From Anaspis maculata (lineage: Eukaryota > Arthropoda > Insecta > Coleoptera > Scraptiidae): a stretch of 64,000 bases of DNA. Of the stretch, positions 55,444 through 64,000 are shown piece after piece. The number at the start of each line of letters is the position of its first letter. Positions within the stretch are counted from its first letter, which is position 1. Location of the stretch: assembly GCA_949128115.1 (NCBI GenBank), contig OX421967.1, positions 25,436,635 to 25,500,634 of the forward strand, written 5' to 3'. The notes under the pieces are model-generated. The model made no database searches. It saw only the letters and a list, made by a program, of their open reading frames with translations, and was not told the origin of the DNA. The position numbers were made by a program, and so were the translations under genes.

Positions 55444-55703
55444 GTAACTTGTTACAGTCGATCGACATGTCTATATCGTTGATGTAAATTAAAAACAACA
55501 ATGGACCCCACTTAGCCCCCTGGGCAACCCCAGAAGTTGATATATATGAACTGGAACTAGTAAAGTGACACGTGACACGCTGAACTCGGTCAAAGAGGTA
55601 AGAACGAAACAAGAGCAACAGAGATGGTGAAAACCCAAGTCTGTCTAGCTTGTGCATCAATAAGTTGAGATCTGATTGATCGAATGCTTTAGAAATATAT
55701 TGC
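55444..55703 (-). pseudogene. Non-LTR retrotransposon reverse transcriptase core fragment
   Basis: The minus strand encodes ISKAFDQSDLNLLMHKLDRL, then SSSYISTSGVAQGAKWGPLL and FLIYINDID, the conserved polymerase blocks (KAFD, GVxQG, GPLLFLIYINDI). The frame then enters the assembly gap. Confidence 0.9.
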
Positions 55704-55765
55704 GTGCGTTTGATTTTTGGTTGATGGTAGTGGGTGGCTCAAGTGTGACTGCTGCCTAACTAAGC
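55704..55765. mobile_element. Solo end of the Harbinger element found at 5341-6113
   Basis: GGTAGTGGGTGGCTCAAGTG followed by TGACTGCTGCCTAA matches the terminal repeat of that element. No partner end is visible; it may lie in or past the gap. Confidence 0.7.
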
Positions 55766-55782
55766 AAAACTTGATAGGTACT

Positions 55783-55950
55783 ACCGTGGCTCCTTAAATC
55801 GGAACGATTATTAATCGCATTGCCGGGATATCTGAGAAATCACAGTGCGTCGACATGGCTCTCACTGTCAATGTTAAGTTATACAACTTTGATGGAAAGT
55901 AATTCGCTTCCTTGGTGTAGTTTGTTCTACAGCAGTTTTTCGTGTGGTGG
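55783..55950 (+). repeat. Dispersed repeat shared with 61957-62130
   Basis: Shared words GGATATCTGAGAAATCACA / GAATATCTGAGAAATGACA, then TGCGTCGA and TTTGATGGAAAGT. Same orientation. Confidence 0.75.
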
Positions 55951-56099
55951 CAAACGGATGGTCTGCAGTTGATTTCACCAACTGCTTATCGGCCACTTGC
56001 ATGCTGTGGCGCAGCGTCGGTGGCTCGTCTATGTAAGTCGTGCATTTCGTCCCCATTTATACGTTTTGAATTGAAAATTGTTGTTTTAGAGTAGCCTGT

Positions 56100-57285
56100 T
56101 TCATGAACCACGCGTTGCAATGACCAGATTTCGCAATGGCGAACCTTTTTTGAGTTTGTATTAACATTTTGACAACTGCGATACCTACTTATGAGAACGA
56201 TGGCAAATTAAAATTTATTGTATGAGCCACTGATTAGTAGATTAGTACACACCGTACTACTCTACTAGTAGCACACACACGATAGTACGTCGTTTCCGAA
56301 AATTTTTCTTTTTGAAATTTGTCGTAATTTTGCATTGCTACAAACAATTTGTATTAGGTTTGAACTGTTTGCTGGAACAATCTTTTCCTCTCCCAAACAG
56401 GCCTTAGATGACGTTTCAGATTTGACACCTAAGACAGAATACAAATTCATTGTAGAAATCCAAAGTTACATCTTTAATAAAAAAAACAACATTTTCGGGA
56501 GCGACGTATCGACTTTGGCATAGTTATTGACTTCTGCCTAGTTTATAAACAAACAACAAAACTATTCCTTTTATTCAGATTATTTGGATTTGGCGTTGCT
56601 GTCCTTAAAGTTCTCTTAAGTGTGCAATCGATTCCTTTTTAAATAACTTGGCAATCGGTAGGGCATTGATAAGTTCAAGAGTAGCTTGCAGTTGAAATTA
56701 ATGTAAAAAAGTGAGTACATTTCAGCACTTTCTGCAATACGAAAATTCACAACGACGCCCTTGAAACCGGATTTGGCTAGTTCCTCGCTTTCTTTGTCAT
56801 AGCTTTCTAAGAAGCACTGTCAACCCAAACTATTTTCCAGTTCCATCTTTACCGCAACTCCCCTAAACAGTGAACATAAATCAGAACATGCAATTTTGGA
56901 AGCTCACGTTTGGACGGAAGGAACGTGACAGCCTGGGATACGATTTCTTACGGAAACGTGTGAAAATGTTACGAGGATTCAAACAAGGCTCTGGCGCAAT
57001 CTGATAAGACTAACATTGTACCAAGAAACGAGAATAAAATGAAGCACTTTCGTGTCTATCGGAATTATCAGTGAACAGGAGCATTCAAGAGCTACGTAAA
57101 TATTACATGAACAGTGAACACGAAACTTCAAATCTCAATTCCAATGCAGAAGTAAAGTGATGATATGGTGACGCAGTCGAATTTCAAGAATGCTTTTCCG
57201 CGACAACGATGAGAATGAGACTTCATTGAAAATGGGGTCCATATTCAGCAGTGCAGTTCACGGCGAAATCAGCCCACAGCTCAAA
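56100..57285. other. Intergenic DNA, no gene recognised
   Basis: Short open frames with no recognisable motif. The missing last exon of the gustatory receptor was sought here on the minus strand and not found. Confidence 0.45.
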
Positions 57286-57287
57286 CG

Positions 57288-58640
57288 TCCCACCGAAGGT
57301 CCACGACTCATTTATCCCCGAGTTCTGCTACCGCGAAGACATCCACTACTAAAACGATCCACCGGAAAAAGGTCCACCACGCATTTATCCCCGAGTTCTG
57401 ACTCCGCGAAGATATCCACCGCTCAAACGTCCCACCGGAAAAAATTCCACGACTCATTCATCCCCGAGCTCTCCCACCGCGAAGACATCTACTGCTAAAA
57501 CGATCCACCGGAAAAAAATCCACCACGCATTTTACCACTGTCAGGAGTGTCAGGTGACTTCGCCCATAGACATTGCAAAACTAGGAACTTGAAAATGCTA
57601 AGTGTCGCTATTTGATCGGCGGTAGCCTCCCTTCCCATCCCCTTATGATTTCGTCTCTGGAAAGCATTCCATTCAAAAATGACTTGTGGAGTTGTGGCAC
57701 TGAAATTTGCAAATTTTACTGTTAGATCACTGTTAGAAAACGAGCAATACACAATATTGCGTGACCGCTTAGCGCATGCGCTAAAAAACGAGGTGTGGCG
57801 ACAGTCAGTCTTCTGAGTGGCACACACTTTTTCTACCGCCGAATATCCATTTTAGATCGGAAGGCTTCACAAGTTGCTGATAAAACTGAACAAAATGTCA
57901 ACTTCAAACACAGAAATCAATGTCATTGTCGAATTCTGGGCCGCTATTCTTGAATCGTGTGAGAAAAGTCCCTGGGGGTTTTATATAATCCGTACTACAC
58001 TTCTGTAGTGAAAGTTGCCTAAAAACCACGATTTTAGGCAACATTCGCTACATCAGTGTACTGCGGAAGGTATTTTACTCCGAGGGACTTTTCTCACACG
58101 ATTCAAGAATAGCGGCCTTGAATATGCGCGATGATAACTTGTCACCGTTTCCTTAGTTCGCATGACATCCGTGTCGGAGCGCCACTTCCGCGCAATATTG
58201 TGTATTGTCGAGTAATATTATGGACAAGAAATAAACTGGTGTGCTATTTTTCATGCTAATATAACTATGCAACCAAACATACATTCAACAAACCATCTAC
58301 TAGTTTTGAAATGTCTGGGTGTAGGCGGCATATGACAGTGGCTAAATGAGCGGTGGTTTTTTTTTTCTGGGGGGGACGGGACATTTGAACCGTGGGATGA
58401 TTTATCGGTGTAAAGACTCGGGGATAAATGCGCGGTGGACATTTTTCCGATGGACCGTTTGAGCAGTGGATGTCTTTGCGGTGTCAGAATTCGGGGATAA
58501 ATTCGTGGTGGACTTTTTTCCGGTGGATCGTTTTAGCAGCGGATATCTTTCAGGGATAAATGAGTCGTTGACTTTTTTCGGTGGTACGTTTGAGCTGTGG
58601 ACTGATTTCGCTGTGGACCGCTGAGTTGGCTCCCCTCTCT
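57288..58640. mobile_element. Candidate FB-type foldback with arms made of about 72 bp tandem repeats
   Basis: The left array (57288-57540) has about 3.4 units containing CCACCGGAAAAA, CATTTATCCCCGAG and CCGCGAAGACATC. The right array (58370-58640) holds the same words in the opposite orientation. About 830 bp lie between. This layout resembles the Drosophila FB class, whose inverted repeats are themselves tandem arrays. Confidence 0.65.
57939..58117. mobile_element. Complete MITE with GGCCGCTATTCTTGAATCG ends
   Basis: Both termini pair over more than 30 bp (GGCCGCTATTCTTGAATCGT). An inner palindromic pair TTGCCTAAAA...TTTTAGGCAA forms the centre. It lies inside the candidate FB-type element. 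Confidence 0.88.
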
Positions 58641-60701
58641 CAGGCACCTGATGCGTCACGCGTACATTCTCTAAATAAGAGACTCCGAAGCACCTATGCA
58701 CTTGATCAACCCCTTCTTTGTGTGCAGGATTATTGTTATGTGCGATGATGAAAGCTAGGTGAAAAGGTTTGTTTCGTTTCATGCGGTAAAGCGCCATCAA
58801 AATTGCCAAAAGACGTGGAAACTTGCGATCGATATTCCGTCCTGATTAACTTGGCAATGGAGTAGCAGAAAGGAAACTGCGTTAAGAATGACTCAGATTC
58901 AACGCCAGCGGTATTGCGGAAGAGACGCTAAGTTTGAATCCCTTGACCGCCGAGCCTCATGTGCAAAAACGCCAACTGAGGAGAAATAATTATGAATTTG
59001 TGTCTAAGAAGAGTTTGCTTAGCAACTCCTAGAAAAATCAAAGTGGAAGCAAAAGCTACTTTTTATTCACACGGCCCATTGTTTTACTAAAAGGAGCAGT
59101 AGATCGGGAGAAAGAAAAGTCGAAGAAGAAAAAAGTTATCATGGCGAAGACTCTATCCTGGTATCGACCGCTTGCTAAGACAAAACGCTGCCCATTAGGC
59201 CACGCCACCCACGACTGTCCTTGGTGAGCGATAATATAACATTATATATTATATTTATTTTTTTGTTTAGTTTATTCAACGTCTGTCTATTTCTGCAATG
59301 AGGCCTCACAGTCCTCACATGCACCGATGCCGGTGAAGGCTTTCCTCCACTTATACCGGAAATTTTGCCGAACCCCTGCGTGTTCCTAACAGGGTAGGGT
59401 TAGGGTTTGTTAGAGATTTTTAACGACCACCATCATCGCATGGGGTCGGCACCATCGTTCACATTTTTCGTGCTATGCCACACACTGTCCGTGGGTTCCA
59501 CAAAACCGATAATACGAGATTAGTTGATTTGCGATTTTTGTTTGTCAATTTGTAGCTGATGACTGATCAATGGAAATGCTGGTTTATCCCTCAATAATGG
59601 AAAGATCATGGGTCTAGTACAGATTTCAGGCATTTTTTGTGAGTAATCACCTAGGATTCAGCAGAAAAAAGTTCAGTTAATCTGCAATCAGCCTTGATTA
59701 CTGATCATCTTTTTTGTGGAACTGACGGTGTGCCTTGCATTCAGCAACCATCCTTACTAAATCAAGGAGCTTGTTTTCGAGACGAAAATCCGATCGCCTT
59801 CAGTGGGGATCGAACCCACGACGACTCTTGACTTGGCACTCGCAATTCCCTAGTTACACACAATGGGCCGTTTTCATATCTCGCTTTAAAGGCAAAAGCG
59901 AAATATGAATACGGCCCAAAGAAAATAAAATCCCATACTCACTTTAATTAAAAGCATTCTGCTAATCTTCGGCAGAGCGAAAGATGAGAATCGCAGCTTC
60001 CTTTGGCTTAGTTTTAGGGCAAAAGCGTCCAACTGAAACAATATGCATGCTATACTCGTAATAAATACAACAATGGCGGGGTTGCTATGGTATTCACAAA
60101 GTTTTCAAGAAAGAAACGACCTATCTGGTCATATCTCACCAACTGATAGATGCATTCATTGTTAACAGAACTCACACATACAACATTCCCAAACACACGA
60201 AAAACTCCATTATCTCGCATATTCCAGTCACCCTTTCCTTTTTGCTCCATTAAACTGTCCCATCCCTTGATATACGCCTGATTCAACTGACCAGACCTCA
60301 TTCACTAACAGGCGCATCGTTACCCAAGGAGGCTCAAACAAAACAAATCTGGGTTCCCAGATCATGCAACTATCATTCACCACGTGACCGTTACTACGAT
60401 AATCTTCAACTCTTCAGACCAAGTCACATGTACTTGCTCTAGACCACCAGTAGAGAGTCTGTTTGTAGAGGTATACAGTCGTTAAGTTTGCGCAAAACTT
60501 TTTTGCAATATAATCTATATAAATACCTAGTTGTCAATATATATAATAGTCAATATTGAAAGATAAATGATGGCTTTACTCATTCATTGCGAGTGTGTTT
60601 TTTCTTGAAAAACTTGCAGTAGACCTTTGGACCCTGCTTAGTAAAATCGTGATCTTTTGTTGGAAAGCCCTGCGAGAATTTGGTACAGTAACTAAACTCA
60701 C
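58641..60701. other. Intergenic DNA, no gene recognised
   Basis: Short open frames only, apart from the tRNA-like relic at 59802-59870. The stretch contains GTAGGGTTAGGGTTTG at about 59393, too short to be a telomeric array. The missing gustatory receptor exon was not seen here. Confidence 0.45.
59802..59870 (-). other. tRNA-like relic or SINE promoter
   Basis: The minus strand has GTGGGTTCGATCCCCACTGA, a good B box with a pairing T stem, preceded at tRNA distance by a weak A-box region GTGTAACTAGGGAATTGCG. The acceptor stem does not pair. Confidence 0.45.
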
Positions 60702-62868
60702 CTCTTTTCTGCCCTTCTTGCAAGATTCCCGCGCCAGCATCTTGAACACCACGTTCGAAGTGTGCCTGTCGAGATTGAGGCCGTCCTGACAAACCTCGGT
60801 GATCATGATCAACCGAGACAGGTGCGCCAACCCCCATATGGCTTCGATCATGATGACGTGGGGTTCGCTCGAGTTTCGAATGGCCAGTGTGAGAAAATAC
60901 GGCGCTTCCACCAAGTGTAGCAAACATCCCAAGAGAACCAACTGAAATTTGATGATGCAACAATACTGTCAACAATATGTCTCCAGCTATCGAATACATA
61001 CCAACTGTCAACTGGTCTTTCTGACCCAATCAGACGTACCGTTATCGTGACTCCAAACCATTCGTTGATTTCGTCGACTATTTCGCAAATCATTTGGTGC
61101 ACGTGCAGCATGGCTTTGATGGTGGTTGACGTCGAAAACAGGGCCAATTCTTTGCCGAACTGGAAGCGATCGGTTGCTTCGTTTTCCATGTCCAAGGTTT
61201 CGTTCAGCAACTTGATTCTAGTGCTGACCAGACGGACCATATACCTACATAAATAACTTGTTTGACAATTCACTGATTATGAAGCATTGCGACATGGCTA
61301 TAGCAACAAGCGAGGCAACAAGGATCGCGCTAGATGAAGCTCTGACTAGCGCTGGAGAAATCTGGAATAGGTAGCACTGTTGAGTAGATCCCGTCAAAGT
61401 ACCCTTGATGAAGCGCGTCATACCCATCATTTGGACCAATACCAGTAAACATACCAGTACTGCAGTTGTTGCAGCACCACGGAATAGTACATGGCGTAGA
61501 ACGGTATGTAGTTCTTCAGGCCGCGTAAAGGAACTTTGGTGTACCAATCGTTGACCAACAGCATGGTGAAGAAGGTCAAGACGAATGTGATGACCCTGAC
61601 GAGTTTCGCACGTTCGTTGCCGAAAGAGTCGTTCGATCGGATCACCTCGTCGATTTGTTGGTGAGTCCCGGCGACGCGCAAAAAGTGCTCCATGCGGAAC
61701 GGCGCCATGATCATCCCCAGACTTCCGGCCACTATGATGTTACAGATGTCGGCGACCACCACGTACTTGTTCTTGGGATTCGCCATGCGGACCGATGTCT
61801 CCGGCGATGCCATGAGGTCGTCCAGCATGCCCCACAAGCCCCATGCGCCTAAAATTTTCATTTTGTTGTTTGTTTTGGTTGGAGATACTATGGCAAGGCT
61901 GGTCGACGTTATGTTTTACTATGTAAATAAAACATAACGTCGACCAGCCTTGATACTATGGTGGCCTAATAAATCGTAACGATTTGTTTATCGCGTCACC
62001 AGAATATCTGAGAAATGACATTGCGTCGATATGGCCTTCAGTGTCAGTGTTAACACTGACATAGCTTTGATGGAAAGTCATTGGCTTTCTTTCAGTTCTA
62101 GATGTTGTAGAAAAGTTATAGCTTCTTCTACAGCAGTTTTACTGTCTCACCCATCATTAATTGGAAAAATGAGAAATATGGCATTAGTCGCGAAAAAAAA
62201 ACTTCAACTTCCAAGGTGGCACACAATTCCAAGTCAGCACAAGTTTTTAATTTTGCCCGGTAAAAACAATGCCTCATTGCTCCTTACCAGTGACTCTTCC
62301 AGCGCTGTTGGTGGAAACCAATGAAGACGCTCCTCCTAGCGCGTTAAATTTAAAATTTACTACCGCAACAGTTTAACGCAGTACTGTTGCGTCAGCAGTT
62401 TGAGCAGTTACTCCACTGCTCCGTGAGTTCTTCCTATTTCCATGAAAGGTGTAAATAATCCCATTTAATTTCATCAGTGCCCATATACCTAACCGGCCCC
62501 CTCTTTCTGAAATGACCCCGCCTGCATTGATCCCATAAAATTGGTTGCCCGTTCGAAAGCCAACCCCGTGTGGCGTTGCTCAATACTTGAGAGATGCCTC
62601 CCGGTAAACGGCGTTCAATAAGCCGTGAGTATCTACTCTCTGACCTGGAACCTGGAAGTGTGCTTCTTTCATTGGATTCCGCAATTATTCGTACGTTACC
62701 AAAAATTATGCCGGATGCACAGCTCCAGATGCCAAGCCGCCTTGAAGTCTTCAGTGAAATTTGCGCTCCGATGTGACGGTAAGTCACCGGACACAGGCCG
62801 GAAAATCTGGAAATCTGGAGAAATGGCGAGAGCATCTCCAGCAATCGAGCGTCGACGTTGCGTTTCAT
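60702..62868 (-). CDS. Insect gustatory receptor, Gr43a-like, C-terminal exon not found
   Basis: A seven-transmembrane chemoreceptor of the insect gustatory receptor family, expected in the sensory neuron membrane. Minus-strand exons are 62868-62652, 61848-61455, 61244-61040 and 60941-60702 (217+394+205+240 nt), giving 352 aa in continuous frame. The N-terminal exon (start MKRNVDARLLEMLSPFLQ, then SRFSGLCPVTYRH) matches the family opening SPF...FGL.P. Exon 2 has RMANPKNKYVVVADICNIIV and NYIPFYAMYYSVVLQQLQYW, resembling the fructose-receptor group Gr43a. Exon 4 has LLGCLLHLVEAPYFLTLAI and DRHTSNVVFKMLARESCKK, which precedes the last helix in family members. The donor after KKGRKE (GAG then GTGAGT) is strong, so a final exon of about 60 residues is expected below 60702. 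I could not find it before the gap. The first-exon junction rests on phase and similarity. Confidence 0.82.
61894..61952. mobile_element. 59 bp perfect hairpin with a 9 bp target-site duplication
   Basis: 25 bp arms (CAAGGCTGGTCGACGTTATG...) around a 9 bp loop, flanked directly by ATACTATGG at 61885-61893 and 61953-61961. It lies 45 bp upstream of a gustatory receptor 3' splice site. Confidence 0.93.
61957..62130 (+). repeat. Dispersed repeat shared with 55783-55950
   Basis: In the first gustatory receptor intron, starting at the right edge of the 59 bp hairpin. Confidence 0.75.
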
Positions 62869-63117
62869 TTTGTGTCGCAATAAAGCTCAAAGCGAAATAA
62901 GCCACCGCATACGGGAATGGAATGGACGGAAACAACAATAACAGAAATGAAAATTAATGAAACAACGACAGAGCCTCTTCGATCCACCACCACCGCCGCC
63001 TGGATGTTTACAATTCGCAAATATTTGTGTCGCTTTTTGTAAACAGCAGTTTGTTTTGTTATGCGTGTCAAAAGCTGGAATTGATTTTTATTTAGATACA
63101 TACTAGCAGAGTACCTA
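62869..63117. promoter_or_regulatory. Region upstream of the gustatory receptor start
   Basis: It should hold the promoter. No definite core element is identified; sequence between the start codon and the next foldback is only about 250 bp. Confidence 0.3.
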
Positions 63118-64000
63118 TACAGGGTGGTCCAGGTTATAGTAGCAATAATTCACCATTCGATGGTCCATCGAAAACTAGGTCGATATGCATAATTTAATTT
63201 TTCTCCAAAACGCTTCCTAAGGGAGATAGAGCCCTTCAATGTTCAGTTTTTAAAAACATCTTTTTGCAATAACTCTCAAGTCATTAAAGCGATTTCTACC
63301 AAATTTGGCGCAAATTCTTATGAAATAAATACCCATCACTTGACGCAGATAACTTTTGTTAAAATTGTCCAGTGGCGTAGATACTGGGGGATCGTTCAAC
63401 TTCTCCCACCCCATTTTCTACGCCACTGGATATTTCTAAAAAATAATTCTTTCTTTGAATGCCTTGTTCAAATTAGAAAAAAAAGTTACTCTTGTAAAAT
63501 TTTGATTAGAGGCTTAATTTTCGAGATATTTGGGTTTTAAACTTTGGGAAACATCTCGAAATCGCCACTTTCCAGAGCCCAAATTGTTTTTTCTCTGAAA
63601 ACGCCTCGTTTCTTAGCAAAAAATGTCAGTAAATCAATTTAAACGACCTAGAAAACTTATTCCAGTTGAGGAATCATGAATTTTCTTTGATTTTAGTTTT
63701 TAAGTCTTTGAAAGTCGCGATTTCGAGGTGTTTTCCAAAGTTTCAAACCCAAATATCTCGGAAATGAAGCCTCTAATCAAAATTTCACAACCGTAACTTT
63801 TTTCCAAATTGAACAAGAAATTAAAAAAAATAATAATTTTTCAAAAATATCCAGTGGCGTAGAAAATGGGATGGGAAAAGTTGAGCTATCCCCAGGTATC
63901 TACGCCACTGGACAATTTTGACAAAAGCTATCTACGTCAAGTGATGGGTATTTATTTCATGAGTATTTGTACCAAATTTGGTGAAAATCGTTTAGATGAC
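63118..64000. mobile_element. Foldback element with TACAGGGTGGTCCAGG left end, cut by the window edge
   Basis: The arms pair about a centre near 63640 (CCAGTGGCGTAGATAC and complement, ACTTGACG and CGTCAAGT). The right terminus lies beyond 64000. The inner GGCGTAGA blocks resemble those of the foldback at 29448-30037. Confidence 0.82.

Noticed and set aside
58402..58809. A 135-codon minus-strand gene
   Set aside because: Most of it translates the 72 bp tandem units; the same peptide pattern appears from the opposite array, so it is repeat-derived.
59393..59408. Telomeric repeat
   Set aside because: Only about two and a half TAGGGT-like units. Insect telomeres are typically TTAGG, and the site is internal.
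60050..60301. Candidate missing exon of the gustatory receptor
   Set aside because: The 83-codon frame lacks the hydrophobic last helix and the terminal motif of the family.

Overview
This window is nuclear DNA from an arthropod, almost certainly an insect. It has spliced genes with long, transposon-filled introns, an insect-type gustatory receptor, a Sex-lethal family RNA-binding protein, AT-rich intergenic DNA and dense foldback elements and MITEs. The order cannot be fixed from sequence alone. Frequent GTAGGTAC-like words and the repeat content would fit Hemiptera or Lepidoptera, but that is weak inference.

Five protein-coding genes can be assembled by joining exons with consistent splice phase. 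(1) Spermidine synthase, minus strand, 8697-14340, three exons, complete at 294 aa. (2) A Sex-lethal homologue, minus strand, 27991-34556, four coding exons plus a 5' UTR exon, complete at 283 aa, with one GC-AG intron. (3) A WSCD-type membrane sulfotransferase, minus strand, 39364-43638, four exons, about 301 aa. (4) GNB1L, a WD40 protein, plus strand, 44471-55182, two coding exons split by a 9.7 kb intron, 327 aa. (5) A gustatory receptor, minus strand, 60702-62868, four exons giving 352 aa, with the C-terminal exon not found. WSCD and GNB1L are head-to-head with 832 bp between start codons and may share a promoter region.

Most of the rest is mobile DNA: four non-LTR retrotransposon fragments, a decayed PIF/Harbinger element, many MITEs, and a recurring class of foldback elements whose ends read TACAGGGTG or close to it. 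Several insertions are proven within the window, because a second copy of the host repeat supplies the empty site or because target-site duplications are intact. The most layered structure is at 45391-48900. There a foldback element carries two inverted copies of a roughly 1.03 kb element, each with the same 39-codon ORF and a long CRE-like palindrome. One of these copies also holds a MITE, and a LINE 3' end lies next to it.

Region by region: 1-8550 is repeats; 8550-14340 spermidine synthase; 14341-27369 repeats and LINE remains; 27370-34760 Sxl; 34760-38990 repeats; 38996-43638 WSCD; 43639-44470 divergent promoter; 44471-55182 GNB1L with its repeat-filled intron; 55244-55443 assembly gap; 55444-60700 repeats; 60702-62868 gustatory receptor; 62869-64000 intergenic, running into a foldback cut by the window end. 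The five genes do not form a pathway; their neighbourhood looks incidental except for the divergent pair.
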